Assembly: GCA_024364735.1 (NCBI GenBank)
Contig: JAGFNQ010009979.1
Location: 35,520 to 99,519 of the forward strand
Source of the DNA: Boesenbergia rotunda
Lineage: Eukaryota > Streptophyta > Magnoliopsida > Zingiberales > Zingiberaceae
Length of the DNA: 64,000 nt
Direction: 5' to 3'
The notes beneath the pieces are model-generated. The model searched no databases and had not been told where the DNA came from. It saw only the letters and a list, made by a program, of their open reading frames with translations. The translations under genes and the position numbers were made by a program. Positions 1 to 11,025 of the stretch are shown here, in pieces; within the stretch, counting starts at the first letter, position 1; each line of letters begins with the position of its first letter.

Positions 1-880
1 AAGGTAACGACGCGTGCCAATTGGCCAGCCGGAAGCCGAATTGCTACGACAACGACCGAATTGCCACGCTAGAACCATTGGCAGCCAAATTGACACGACG
101 ACGTGCCCAAGAATCGCCCGAGATACGAACGGGCACGCCGCCAGCCCAATGGGCCGCCACCCCAAATGGCCAAGCAGCGGTCAAATTGGCCCGCCGGCCT
201 TCCGGCAGGCCCAATTGGGCCTTCTGAGGCTGCGGAGCTGCCCGGCAGCCCAATTGGCCTGCCGAAATGCCAATTGGCACGCCGGCAAGCCAGGGGTCAG
301 CCAGCGGCCGAATTGGGCCTGCCGGGGGCTGCGGGGCTGCCCGGCAGCCCAATTGACCTCCAGGAGTGCCAGTTGGCACGTCGGCAAGCCAAGGGTCGGC
401 TAGGGGAGGCCGCTGGCGTGCCCCCAGGCCGCAAGGGGGCGCTGGCGTGCCCCCCAGGCCGCAGGGCCACGCAGCCCCTAGGGGCGCCGGCGTGCCCCCC
501 AGGCCGCAGGGCCACGCAAGGGCACGCCGACTTCCCCCCAGGCACAGGGGCACGCCGCTGTGCACCCAAGGGACTGACACCGTGCCCCAGGCCGCAGGGA
601 CACGGCGGCGTGCCTCCAGGGTCGCCGTCGTGCCACCTGTGCGCCGAGCCCCCAAGCCCACCGGCGATTCCCCTGGGCCGCCGTCGACGCGCCTAGGGCG
701 CCCGCAACTCCTTAGGGTCGTGCCCACAAGGCCGGAGCCGCGGAATAGCGAAGAGGAGAACGATCGATGGAGAAATCGAGGGAGAGATGCTTACCGAAGA
801 CGAGGAGAAACGGGAGATCGAGCGAGCGGCGCCGACAATCGCGAGCGAGAGACGCGTGCGTGTGAGGGAGAATCGGAAGT
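1..880. repeat. GC-rich minisatellite inside the CACTA element
   Basis: Two degenerate arrays follow each other. At 1-400 the recurring core is CCAATTGG within G/C-rich arms, with dyads such as the perfect palindrome at 207-222 centred on AATT. At 400-600 units of about 50 bp built on GGCGTGCCCCCCAGGCCGC recur at least three times. Long open frames exist on both strands here, but they follow from high GC and repetition and show no protein family, so no gene is called. Confidence 0.6.
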
Positions 881-899
881 GACCTAATTTTATAAGGGT

Positions 900-1525
900 C
901 ACCGACGGAATTCCGACGGATTTAATACCGTCGGTACAATTTTTCGCGCCGAAAATATTTACCCATTTTCGATTGGCGCCGAAACCACGTTTCCGACGGA
1001 ACAGGTGTTCCGTCGGAAATTGTCGACGGAACAGGTATTCCGTCGGGAATTTTTGACGGAACAGGACATTCCGTCGGAAATTTCCGACGGACATCCTGTC
1101 CCGTCGGAAATTCCCTACGGAACAGGTGTTCCGTCGGCAATTTCCGACGAAACACCTATTCCGTCGGCAATTTCCGACGGAACACCTGTTCCGTCGGAAA
1201 TACAAAATTTTTTCGAAAATTTTTTTCCTTCGAGAAGGCCTGTTCCATCGACAATATTTAAAATTTTTTCGGCAATACTTAAACTTTTTCGCAGAAAAAG
1301 GTCATTTCCGACGGAAAGGATGTTCCGTCGACAATACTTAAAAAAAAGGCAAAAAGGTCTCTTCCGACGGAACAAACATTTCCGTCGGAACCCTTTGTTT
1401 GGCCGGAAGGGAGTTTCAATTTACCGACGGGAACATCTGAACTTACGACGGAATATTTATTCTGTCAGTAAATTTCGACGAATCCAAATTCTGTCAGAAA
1501 AATACCGACAGAATTAATTTCCGTC
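900..1525. repeat. CACTA subterminal repeats
   Basis: At least twelve copies of a TTCCGACGGAA-type motif alternate in direct and inverse orientation. Many pair into modules with 11-12 bp arms around a 4-base centre (AGGT). These are the likely transposase-binding repeats of the CACTA end. Copies become degenerate towards the terminus (GACAGAATT, TTCTGTCGATAA). Confidence 0.8.
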
Positions 1526-1562
1526 GATAATTCTGTCGATAATCCTGAGTTTTTTTGTAGTG

Positions 1563-2766
1563 TAACATTCTATTAGATTGCATTGCCTGGTTTTCAGCTT
1601 TTTAACAAAATAATATTTTTCAATGTGCATGTTTAGATTGCTGATTAGTATCTTCTGTTAGAACCAAGAAGCAATGCATTGCTTCCCCTCAAGGTACAGT
1701 GCAAGTGGCAAGGGAATAATGACACCAAGGAGCATCTGAGGTTAATTCCCAATCCGGATATTTGTCCAGCGTGATTAATTTAAAAATATCTCGATTATCA
1801 GGCCACTTGATGCTTTTCCGATGCAACCTGATAGTCGGTGGAAGTTCGTGGGATTAAATAGGTCACTTTCAGGGTTTAAAAATAGTGATCGGCTTCATTG
1901 TTTGTGATAGTCTGGTTGCTCATTGTTATTACTGATATTTATTCTTTATGACATGATTAGAAAGGTTCTCCAATGTCAGTGATCGTTATGTCTTCATCCA
2001 AAGTGTCTATTTGTCAATTCTTCCTTCTTGTTGTTTGGAAAGTTGTACACATGAAGCAAAAATGTTCCATTATATTCCGAAATCTAGGACTCAACTCTTT
2101 TTCCTCCTCAGGATAAATTACTTTTCTTTGCAAAAATGTTCCATTATATTTTTCATTTTGCTGTAAAATTGCTCATAAGTTACCTTAGATTTTAATAATC
2201 CTTTAGATAAAGGAGTAATATTAAATCTTAGACTATGGTTCATGCTTTGTTGTAGGAGACCAATTGTTACAAAAGCATGTGGGGGTGTCTTTGTTGAGCT
2301 TTTGTTTACTTTCTTTATCTTCCCTTTCTATTCCTTTCTTCTCCTTGTGTACTTGATAAACAGAAAGTTAATCTTCTGCATTAACAAAATGATTGTGATT
2401 TTTGTTTTTAGAAACATTTTGAAATTTCATTTGAAAATCTTTGAATTATTCATGCACTCTATCATTTTGCCATTCAATTGCTTGCATGAAATTGATGTGA
2501 CAAACCAATGGTTTTCTTATATTTGAGTTGAAAATATGGTAAGTTATAAATGTTAATTAATAATTACAAGAATTCTAACATTTTTCTTAAAGATCCATGC
2601 ACACAACAATCTTACACCATTCAAATAACATATTTAGTGATAATATATATATATTAATTTTTATTATTAAATAAAAAATTAAAATGAAAAGTAATTTTAT
2701 TTCATTATGGATTCATGTCAATATAAGATATAATATTATTTTTTATAATATCAGATATTAATGGCG
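1563..2766. other. AT-rich intergenic DNA, no gene seen
   Basis: Host DNA flanking the CACTA end. A 94-codon open frame at 2242-2526 is rich in F, I and L, has no recognisable domain and looks like chance. From 2640 the sequence is very AT-rich. Confidence 0.4.
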
Positions 2767-2962
2767 ATTATAAATTTTATAAGGGTGGTGGATGTGGATG
2801 CGATCTAAAGTTTACAAACCCTAATAGCAAGCTACTGTGATGGGTCATCCCCATATAAAAATAAATTTAATATCAAAGTCGACCAATGACCCACATATCA
2901 AAAACTAAACTGATAAGAACAAATACTACACTTGATCTTAGTCAAAAGGCCGGGAAAGATAT
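2767..2962 (-). ncRNA. U2: U2 snRNA gene or recently degenerated copy
   Basis: Read on the minus strand from 2962, the sequence follows plant U2 snRNA: a 5' stem beginning ATATCTTTCCCGGCC, the AAGATCAAGTGTAGTA segment with the GTAGTA branch-point recognition core intact, TTCTTATCAGTTTA, a variant of the ATATGTGGG region, and a T-rich Sm-like site in ATTAAATTTATTTTTAT. The 3' third (stem-loops III and IV) is clearly diverged, although CAGTAGCTTGCT is still readable. U2 pairs with the intron branch point in the spliceosome. Substitutions in stem I and the weak 3' half suggest a variant or pseudogene. However, plant snRNA promoter elements are present at the right distance upstream, so it may be transcribed. 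The 3' end is estimated from the usual length of about 196 nt. Confidence 0.85.
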
Positions 2963-2984
2963 GAGTTGTTTAATAATTCTTTGT

Positions 2985-3041
2985 CTATTTTTAAAATAGC
3001 TCTGTGTGTAATTCACCTTGGTAATTTTAGATGTGGGACTA
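2985..3041 (-). promoter_or_regulatory. U2 snRNA promoter: upstream sequence element and TATA box
   Basis: On the minus strand, AGTCCCACATCT at 3041-3030 matches the plant snRNA upstream sequence element (RTCCCACATCG) except for its last base. An AT-rich TATA-like stretch lies at about 2985-2998. They sit roughly 70-80 and 25-35 bp upstream of the inferred RNA start at 2962, the spacing typical of plant snRNA promoters transcribed by Pol II. Confidence 0.65.
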
Positions 3042-4290
3042 TCATTTTTCTTACATCAATTCATGGGAAGCTAAAGGCCTATATTTCATTAAAATTAAAT
3101 TAAATTTATTTTTTATGTACTTTACTGTAATCATTATAATTTATTTAAAATTTTAATTTTGAAAAATTTAAAATACAATATCAAATTGAAATTGTCTTTT
3201 TTTTTAATTTGATAAATTATTTTTTAAAATTTTAATTTTAGATTAAAATTTAAAATTTTCTTTTTAGGATGTGTAATTATATATTTTCTTTTGAATTTAT
3301 ATTTTTAATTAAAAATTTTTTATTTAGAAAATTTATATTTAATTTAGGCGGAATCCTAAGTTCTGTTATGTCTACGTGTAAAATTATATTTTATAGATAA
3401 ATAGATAAATAAATAGATGAGATATTTAATTTTATTTTTTAATATTTATTTTTTTACTCCTATCTCCATCAAACTCATCAATCAAGTCAAATATAATGCA
3501 AAATAAGAAGAGATCATGCCATATACTTTGCCCACGAATCTTCATCGATTTAATATTTTTTGTCTTTAATAAAAAAAGAAAAAAGAAATCTCACTCATTT
3601 TTTTAATAGAACGTGCATCTCTAAAAATATGATGATTATAAAATATTTAATAATTAAGTATTCTTTAAGGCAGTGTATTTGTATAATGAATGCAGTCATT
3701 ATGAAGATTCTCTTAAAACATTCAACGCACCCCGCTCCGCCAGAGTCCACGTCGCATCAGCGTTCGCCAAAAAAGTCCAATCGTTATCCTCCACGTCACT
3801 CTCTCGGTCTTATCCGACAGCTCGCATCCCGCTTCATCCGACGGTCGTCCTGCTCCTTCCAGACTCTTCCATTCCTTCGGCCTTGCTCTCGCCGCAAATC
3901 TACCACTTCTTAAGCGTGTCTCGTGCCGATCTTTCTCCAATTGGAACAAGGGTAAGGATTGAGTAGCTGTAGAGAAACTCTTTCGTTTTTCATGGTTCCC
4001 TGCCTCGCCCAAATATACCAAAGGATTTATGTGGGAGCCCACGCAACGCCCTCCAATTGGCAGCAGGGGTAGCCGTCTGAGTGGTATGCAGACCTGTGGG
4101 ACGAATTGTTTGGTTGATGGGGACGTCTTCGGGAACGGTGATTGATCGTGTCGCGTAGGGACAAAACTATGAGGACGTGGTATGATGAAACCCTGACCCG
4201 ACCATGGTTTGTTCCTTAACCCTTATCGCCCGCCACGGCGAGGACAGGGAGTTGTTTCTTTAAAGGAAAAGCAGGGGAGTGGTTTGGGAT
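3042..4290. other. Intergenic DNA and probable upstream region of the PI4K gene
   Basis: 3060-3700 is AT-rich without recognisable genes. From about 3720 base composition rises towards the PI4K gene. Open frames at 3560-4042 have no recognisable domains. No confident TATA box was found, so the transcription start is not fixed. Confidence 0.35.
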
Positions 4291-4299
4291 CGGGGTGAA

Positions 4300-4499
4300 G
4301 CGTGGAAAGAAGGGTCCGAGGCCGCTCGGTTAGGGTTCGCCGCCCCCTGTCGCCGTGCTGACAGATTTGAGCCGTCGGCTCCCGGTCCTTGCCGTGCTGC
4401 AGGGGTCGGTTTTCCATGTGTTTCGGCCGCAGTTCGTGTTAAGATTTTGGATCTCGTGCTGTTTGGTTGGTCGGTAGATCGTAACCAGCTACTGTTCGT
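4300..4499 (+). other. PI4K gamma 5'-UTR exon 1 (start approximate)
   Basis: GC-rich leader ending at a consensus donor GTAAGT at 4500-4505, followed by a T-rich intron-like sequence. Its 5' end is a guess. Non-coding first exons are usual for plant PI4K gamma genes. Confidence 0.5.
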
Positions 4500-5062
4500 G
4501 TAAGTGTTTTCTTTTTTTGATTTGCTAGATCTGGCTTTAGGGTGGGCGTCGATTTTGGTTTGGTTTGGTTTTTAGCGTGTAAAATTACCTTCTTTCGCAG
4601 TTGATTTTATGTTTTGTCGGAATTCTTTTTCGTTGTTGTTTTTTGCTCTATGATTATCAAATTTCCCCGTGTCGAATGACGGTTCGATATCTTTGAATCT
4701 ACTGGTTAGTTTCTAGCTTTCAACGTTCGATTCGTGGGACGTATATTTGTTTCCGGTTGGGAGATATGCATGGATGAATTGCGAAGGCTTCCTTTTTTGT
4801 TTTCAGAAGCCTTCTATTCTTGAGGTATCGCTAGCTTTTACGAAGTAATAGATTCGAGATTCGATATACAATCAGTTCGCCTTTTTCTTAGGTATGCCGG
4901 TAAAAAAAAACTTTTTTTTTTGCGCATCATAAGTTTTTCTGCTTCCTTTTCGTCCCCTTCATGGCGCAAAGAATATGGTGTCGATAGATTTTAACCTGTA
5001 ATTGTAACTTCACGTTTTGTGCATATCATGGCCCAGTTGGTGACGATTTACTATTCTTGCAG
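4500..5062 (+). other. PI4K gamma 5'-UTR intron
   Basis: Donor GTAAGT at 4500 and acceptor CTATTCTTGCAG ending at 5062; T-rich throughout. The intron leaves about 255 nt of leader before the start codon. The boundaries are inferred from splice consensus only. Confidence 0.6.
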
Positions 5063-5087
5063 TTTTTTGGTTCTTCCTGCACACAAA

Positions 5088-5278
5088 ATGGCTCTGGGAA
5101 TGTAAAGGAATCGCTTTGGCCTCCATAACATCTTTTCTCTGTTGTTGACGTAAGGCGTGTGGTCTCCTTCCAATTAATGATCGTTACTGTACATCTTCCC
5201 CTTTCCGTAACCGCGTCGGCCTCTGTGTTTGGCGTGCGCACGAAGAAGCGGAAGAAGATTTTACCTTCATTTCACTAA
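5088..5278 (+). promoter_or_regulatory. Two upstream ORFs in the PI4K gamma leader
   Basis: Downstream of the inferred 5'-UTR intron there are two small ORFs: one of five codons (ATG at 5088, stop at 5103-5105) and one of 33 codons (ATG at 5177, stop at 5276-5278). Neither overlaps the main start at 5318. Such uORFs commonly reduce translation of the main ORF, so translational control is likely but unproven. Confidence 0.55.
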
Positions 5279-5317
5279 CTACGTTGATTTTTTTTTCCTC
5301 ACGCTTTTGTGATTTCC

Positions 5318-7246
5318 ATGACTCCCAACTTGGACAGTCCTGTTCAGGCCCAAATGGCAGTTGCAGTGTTGCGTTCTTCCAGTGGTGATTTCTGTGGCAA
5401 CAGAGTTTGTGATGCGAAACCAGTAGGAGGGAGACGAGTTTTTGTCCAGACAGAGACTGGCTGTGTTCATGTTCTCCAGTTAGACCGTCGAGATAACGCG
5501 CACACTGTGAAGAGAAAACTGCAGATTGCGCTCAATGTTCCCACTGAGGAGAGCTCGCTCACGTTTGGTGATCTTGAGTTAAAGAATGATCTGAGTGCCG
5601 TCCGCAGTGATTCCCCATTGCTTCTCACTCGCAATTCCATGCACAGGAGTTGCTCTACTCCATGCCTGTCCCCGACCATGAAAGATCTTGAACAAAGGGA
5701 CTTGGGTGGGCCGATTGAGATTTTGGGTTGTTCAAGTTGCTGTGCTCGAACGAAACAGCTCATCAAGGATGCAGCAAAGGCTATCAAACATGGCATTGAT
5801 CCTGTGCCTGTTCATAATGGACTTGGAGGTGCCTACTACTTCAGGAATAAGAAGGGTGACAAAATTGCGATTGTGAAACCAACTGACGAGGAGCCATTTG
5901 CACCTAACAACCCTAAAGGATTTGTTGGAAGATCCCTTGGTCAGCCAGGCCTTAAAAGGTCCGTCCGTGTTGGGGAGACAGGCTTCAGGGAGGTTGCCGC
6001 ATATCTTCTGGACTATGGAAACTTTGCAAACGTGCCTCCGACTTCGCTTGTAAAGATCACCCACTCAGTGTTCCATGTCAACAATGAGATGAATAACAGT
6101 AATTGGAATGGAGTCCGGAAGCAACGGGTTATCAGCAAGATTGCTTCATTCCAACAGTTCATGCCGCATGACTTTGATGCTAGCGACCACGGAACATCGA
6201 GTTTTCCTGTTGCCGGGATACACAGAATTGGCATACTTGACGTCCGTATTTTCAACACCGACAGGCATGCTGGGAATTTGTTGGTGAGAAAGATTGAGAA
6301 CGGGGTTGGTAGATTTGGAGGAAGAATGGAGCTGATCCCCATAGATCATGGTCTTTGCTTGCCGGAGGGCTTGGAGGATCCTTATTTCGAGTGGATTCAC
6401 TGGCCGCAGGCATCCGTGCCGTTTTCGGAGGATGAGTTAGAATATATAGCTAATCTTGATCCAGTTAAAGATTGTGACATGCTTCGGATGGAATTGCCAA
6501 TGATTCGGGAAGCCTGCCTGCGAGTTTTGGTTTTGTGCACAATTTTCCTGAAGGAAGCAGCAGCTTTTGGGCTTTGCCTATCGGAGATTGGCATGATGAT
6601 GAGCCGAGAATTTAGCGGAATGGAAGAAGAACCCAGTGAGTTGGAGCTCGTATGCATGGAAGTAAGGAAGTTCGTCGAAGAGAGGGAGGTATTTTCCTTG
6701 AATTCTGATCTTGAAGAGGAAGACACATTCCAGTTTCTCATGGAATACAACGAGGAGGATCAGCATATTATGTACAACTCACTGCAACCCTATGGACTCA
6801 GTGGAGGTTGCTCGAGAAACCCTCTGTCGAAGTTGGAGGAAACCATAGAGGAAGATGATGAGGACAGCGACGAGGAGAATAAAAAGATCAGCAATGGCTT
6901 CCCGAGTGCTCAGGGGAAGCTCCCTCACACCACCAACCTTTCTGCATCACTCAAATCCATCAGCCTCGCCGAAAAGGCACAAAGGAACAGGGCTGGAGCT
7001 AACAACCGTAACACTACTCTTAGGAAGGTGATCAATAGGAATACTGCGGGCCGAAAGAGCCGGAGCGCCGAGGAAAAGCTTCCTTCCAGTACCAGTCTCG
7101 TGAAGCTCTCGGACATGGACGAAGAACAATGGGTGACTTTTCTCGAGCATTTCCAGGAGTTGTTGCCGAATGCTTTCCGCAATCGCAAAAGCTTGGCCTC
7201 TGGCCAGAAGCAGAAGCAAAGGTTGGGCACTTCTTGCCAGTTTTGA
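5318..7246 (+). CDS. Phosphatidylinositol 4-kinase gamma (ubiquitin-like domain PI4K)
   Basis: Intronless 642-residue protein, the usual length for plant PI4K gamma proteins with one ubiquitin-like domain. The start is the ATG at 5318; the in-frame GTG nine bases upstream is not a plausible start. Residues about 40-105 form a degenerate ubiquitin-like domain. They are followed by the family's conserved SCSTPCLSP stretch (111-119) and the GGAYYFRN / IAIVKP ATP-binding region (170-187). The catalytic loop NTDRHAGNLL lies at 313-322 and the metal-binding PIDHG at 341-345. An acidic region (506-520) and the conserved C-terminal WVTFLEHFQELLP block complete the protein. Family members are type II-like kinases; several plant members act mainly as protein kinases linked to ubiquitin and hormone signalling, so lipid kinase activity should not be assumed. 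The frame is intact and all key residues are present. An AATAAA signal follows at 7462. Confidence 0.95.
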   Translation: MTPNLDSPVQAQMAVAVLRSSSGDFCGNRVCDAKPVGGRRVFVQTETGCVHVLQLDRRDNAHTVKRKLQIALNVPTEESSLTFGDLELKNDLSAVRSDSPLLLTRNSMHRSCSTPCLSPTMKDLEQRDLGGPIEILGCSSCCARTKQLIKDAAKAIKHGIDPVPVHNGLGGAYYFRNKKGDKIAIVKPTDEEPFAPNNPKGFVGRSLGQPGLKRSVRVGETGFREVAAYLLDYGNFANVPPTSLVKITHSVFHVNNEMNNSNWNGVRKQRVISKIASFQQFMPHDFDASDHGTSSFPVAGIHRIGILDVRIFNTDRHAGNLLVRKIENGVGRFGGRMELIPIDHGLCLPEGLEDPYFEWIHWPQASVPFSEDELEYIANLDPVKDCDMLRMELPMIREACLRVLVLCTIFLKEAAAFGLCLSEIGMMMSREFSGMEEEPSELELVCMEVRKFVEEREVFSLNSDLEEEDTFQFLMEYNEEDQHIMYNSLQPYGLSGGCSRNPLSKLEETIEEDDEDSDEENKKISNGFPSAQGKLPHTTNLSASLKSISLAEKAQRNRAGANNRNTTLRKVINRNTAGRKSRSAEEKLPSSTSLVKLSDMDEEQWVTFLEHFQELLPNAFRNRKSLASGQKQKQRLGTSCQF

Positions 7247-7461
7247 GTAGGAAGGAGATTATAGAGGATGTGGAGAAAAAGGGTTTGGGTTGTGCTTGCT
7301 AATGTTTTCAAGTTTTCTTCTTTGGGCTGCCCTTTTCTTGTAGGTGTCATACCCTTTATCCAAGTGTTGTGGGAATAACAAACACCTCAGAAATTGGTGA
7401 GAAAGTGAGCTTCTGCCTGGTGCTGCTCTCTGTATATTTGTAGGTTGTAGTTGTCGTTTGA

Positions 7462-7467
7462 AATAAA
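7462..7467 (+). terminator. Polyadenylation signal of the PI4K gene
   Basis: AATAAA 216 bp after the stop codon in a T/A-rich 3' UTR. Plant signals are loose, so this is only the best match. Confidence 0.5.
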
Positions 7468-7499
7468 ACTAGAAAAAAAATTCATGTAAATTCTTTGTA

Positions 7500-8948
7500 G
7501 TTATATAACCATAACCTTAATCATCTCTTCTCTCTATATTCTGCTTCCATCTAGATTGTAAATAAGTAAAGTTTTGCGTTTGATGAAGTGACAAAGTCTT
7601 ATAAGTAAAGTGTTATGGGCAGCAGCACTGTCCTGAAGAAGACACCGAGAAACCCATGCAGTGTGTTCAATCCATGCAGGTGGCAGAAGACCAGGGAGCC
7701 AGTGGCTGCCACAGCACGTTGTAACCCTGCACCTGCCGTTGCAGGACCACAGCAAGCGATAAATCACCTTTCGTCTTCGTCTGGCTGCCTGCTGCCACCG
7801 CAATTGAATGTTCCCTGAAGGTGCATGCAGTTCGCAGGTCACCCTCACAGCACCACCACGCAACCCTGTAACTTTTTTTGTGACTATGAAGATGATAAGA
7901 TTGATGGGGAATGGTGGTGATATCCATAGGCCAATTACATCGAACGATGTTGGGCTTTGATTCCTCCTAAACGGACAGGTTGGACAGAATAATCAGTCCA
8001 TAAGGCCCATCTGATCAGATTCTGAGAAGACTGACAAACTGAACCTGTAAGCTCAAACTTTCTCAATTTCCAAATCACATGAAAATTGGTTGAAAAATAT
8101 ATAAAATTGTTGTATCTGATGAGAATCTCATAGTTAAACAAAGATATCTCTTTTCAAACAAGTTCTACAGTAACGGTAAAAAAACGCAATTACTTTCAAT
8201 AAGGTAAATGAATATTTAAACCCGTAATTTTTAAACTTGTGATTAATTAACTATATAATGAGAGATTGAAACTATCATATTTTAATTTTTCCAATGTATT
8301 TAACAAGTAGGCTATTCTTCATCTTATTTTTTCTTCTTAGAAGTTTTAAATTATTTCATGACAAACTATCATAAACAAAAAAAATTAAAATTAGTGATTG
8401 AAATTAAATTACTCAAACTAATTGATGTGTAAATACAAATTTACTGTAATAGCTAGCAATCTCATTTTGTTAAGTTTGGTAATTTGTTTAACCTCTTTCT
8501 TGATCTATTCTTTAGAATTTCTTTCGGAAATTAAGATAACCGCTTCTTTTTCTAGGGTATCATACATATCAATTTCTTCTTTTCCTCGGTTGATAACAAC
8601 TTTTGCTCCTTGTCTTGTGATATTCTCAAAAGGCTTGAACATTTCTATCTTGCTTTTCTTCTTTTGAGGTAAAAGCTTGAACCACATTAAACTATCAATA
8701 TGAGTATCCTTATAATCATAGCGACTTCGATCACATCTTCTCCTAATATTTTTTCTAGAAGCAACTGGTTCAGGATGATGATCCACTACAAGACTGCTTG
8801 ATTCTAACCAAAAGTCTTACTTTTCTATTATTCCAAATAATTCTTTAACCCTTTAATTTAATTGGATGTTCTCCATTATTAGCTTTTTCATTCAATTCTG
8901 ATGAATAATACAATTAAGACATTCACTATCACTTAGGCATCTGGATTC
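7500..8948. other. Intergenic DNA, no recognised gene
   Basis: 7600-7930 is GC-balanced with short open frames on both strands and no domain; the rest is AT-rich. A 93-codon minus-strand frame at 8505-8786 is lysine- and glutamate-rich and could be a remnant of a gene or transposon, but I do not recognise it. The interval ends at the TATAT target duplication (8949-8953) of the gypsy element. Confidence 0.35.
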
Positions 8949-8953
8949 TATAT

Positions 8954-10799
8954 TGATCCTGTCGACAAGCGAAGACCGATTCTCACTCGGATAACTCGGT
9001 CTGACCAAGACGACCCGGTCTGCCGTAACTCGGGGGGTCGGATTCGGGCTCGAATGAGGACAAGGCTCAAGTCACTCGGCTCAGACCAAAATGGGGCTCA
9101 CAAAGTGGTGGTGTGGTTGCAAAATGACAGCAAGCCCTTCTTTGGAGCCCCAAGGGGGGTTTATATAGGGGAGGGGGAGTTCTCTGCATTGTCAGAGCTG
9201 TCATGTCTCATTAAGGAATGGTCAGTTGACAGACTGAACTAATGGCAGCCTTAACTGCTCTGTGAGACTGCCACAGTCGTCTGACAGTCTGTCCAGGTTG
9301 TCCCCTCTGACCCCATTAATGTTGGTGGCTCTGTCAGGTCATGACTATGTAAAAAATCCTTTTCTGACAATGGGGAGATTCGGATGATCTTTACTGCTGC
9401 TGCGACCCTTCACTCACTCTTGGTCGGTCACTCTGGGTCTGTCACCCTGGGTCAGCCACCCTGGGTCAGCCATCCTGGGTCGGCTACACTGTCACTCTGG
9501 GTCGGCCACTCTGGGTCGGTCACCCTGTCACCTTGGGTCGACCACCCTGTCACTCTGGGTCGGCCACTCTGGGTCGGCCACCCTGTCACTCTGGGTCGGC
9601 TACTCTGTCACCCTGGGTCGGCCACCCTGCCACTCTGGGTCGGCCACCATGGGTCGGCCACCCTGTCACTCTGGGTCGGCCACCCTGTCACTCTGGGTCG
9701 GCCACCCTGGGTCGGTCACCCTGTCACTCTGGGTCGACCACCCTGGGTCGGCCACCCTGGGTCGGCCACCCTGTCACCTTGGGTAGGCCACCCTGTCACT
9801 CTGGGTCGGCCACCCTGGGTCGACCACTCTGTCACCCTGGGTCGGTCACCCTGACACTACGGGTCGGCCACTCTGGGTCGGCCACGCTGTCACTCTGGGT
9901 CGGCCACCCTAGGTCGGCCACCCTGTCACCCTGGGTCGGCCACCCTTGACACTATGGGTCGGCCACTCTGGGTCGGCCACCCTGTCACTCTGGGTCGACC
10001 ACTCTGTCACTCTGGGTCGGCCACTCTAGGTCGGTCACCCTGTCACTCTGGGTCGGCCACCCTGTCACTCTGAGTCGGCTGCTCTGGGTCGGCCACCCTG
10101 TCACTCTGAGTCGGCCACTCTGGGTCGGCCACCCTGTCACTCTGGGTCGGCCACGCCGGGGTCGGCCACCCTGTCACCCTGGGTCGGCCACCCTAACACT
10201 ATGGGTCGGCCACCCTGTCACTCTGGGTCGGCCACCTTGTCACTCTGGGTCGGTCACCCTGTCACTCTGGGTCGGCCACCCTGGGTCGGCCACCCTGTCA
10301 CTCTGGGTCGGCCACCCCCGGGGTCGGCCACCCTGTCACCCTAGGTCGGCCACTCTAGGTCGGCCACCCTATCACTCTGGGTTGGCCACCCTGTCACCCT
10401 GGGTCGGCCACCCTGCCACTCTGGATCGACCACCCTGCCACTCTGGGTGGGCCACCCTGTCACTCTGGGTCGGCCACCCTGGGTCGGCCACCCTGGCCGA
10501 GAGACCCTGCCTGGGAGACCTATTGCTTACCGAACACTGATGAAGAGATCCGACAAAACGCCTCTGTCTTATCTAAACGTTCCCGACTGGTGATCCCCGA
10601 CCGCTAAAGTTCTCAGCCGGGAATGTCTGCTCGGGTGCCACTGATTGGGTCCTGTCTCAAGTTGCTTCGAATCCTGATCCTCTTAGCCAGATCAGTATCT
10701 AGCGCATTAATCCGATACTGAACCCGACCCACTTCGTCTGACCCAGACCAAATCCGATCGGGCTCCTAATCATCTCCAAAAACTTACTCGACCGGATCA
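8954..10799 (-). repeat. 3' LTR of the gypsy element
   Basis: This 1846-bp LTR matches the one at 14040-16412. It contains a minus-strand TATA box (9161-9167, inside CCCCTATATAAACCCCC) and a large minisatellite. The other copy reads TTTATGTA at the TATA position, so the two LTRs have diverged there. Confidence 0.88.
9420..10495. repeat. Minisatellite within the 3' LTR
   Basis: About 1.07 kb of short modules built from CCACCCTGGGTCGG and CCTGTCACTCTGGGTCGG in irregular order. Long plus-strand frames here (W/V/G/H/P repeats) arise from the repeat and are not genes. Confidence 0.9.
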
Positions 10800-10813
10800 C
10801 AAGCCTCCCCTTC
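10800..10813 (-). promoter_or_regulatory. Polypurine tract of the gypsy element
   Basis: On the minus strand AAGGGGAGGCTTG lies directly upstream of the 3' LTR start TGATCC. This is the expected plus-strand primer site and fixes the element's orientation. Confidence 0.7.
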
Positions 10814-10983
10814 AAGTCTAGTCGAAGGAGGCGTCAAGTCCGACTGACTAGGCTGCTTGCCCGGTCGGATAAACCCTACTTTCGCGCCCCTGGCCCTCAT
10901 TATGGCCTCAAGATCTTTATCCTTAATTGTCGAGTTCCCTGTCAAGTCAGGCATCAATGCATCTGCCACACGTTTGTCTCCCC

Positions 10984-11025
10984 GGATCACATATCTCCCC
11001 TTCAAATCTAGTCGAAGGAGGCGCG
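10984..11025 (-). repeat. Duplicate of the LTR/polypurine-tract junction
   Basis: CCGGATCACATATCTCCCC and the following 23 bases repeat the sequence at 10792-10833, which spans the real LTR end and polypurine tract, with few changes. It looks like a local duplication, about 190 bp apart. Confidence 0.6.

Larger units (their letters stand above)
1..1562. mobile_element. CACTA (En/Spm-like) DNA transposon, one terminal part
   Basis: The sequence ends at 1562 with TTTTTTTGTAGTG, the inverse complement of CACTACAAAAAAA, which is the classic CACTA terminal inverted repeat. Just inside it is a 600-bp block of dense short inverted and direct repeats, the subterminal repeats expected of this superfamily. 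The other terminus and any transposase lie outside the window, so autonomy cannot be judged. The 3-bp target duplication cannot be checked with one end. The GC-rich block 1-880 is taken to be internal to the element, which is inference. Confidence 0.75.

Noticed and set aside
44..727. 227-codon minus frame and overlapping plus frames
   Set aside because: Open in several frames at once because of high GC and tandem repetition; no domain.
8505..8786. 93-codon minus frame
   Set aside because: Charged and possibly a remnant, but no recognisable family or gene structure.
9384..9949. 156- and 138-codon W/V/G/H repeat proteins
   Set aside because: Direct translation of the LTR minisatellite; the same applies to the frames at 15350-15957.
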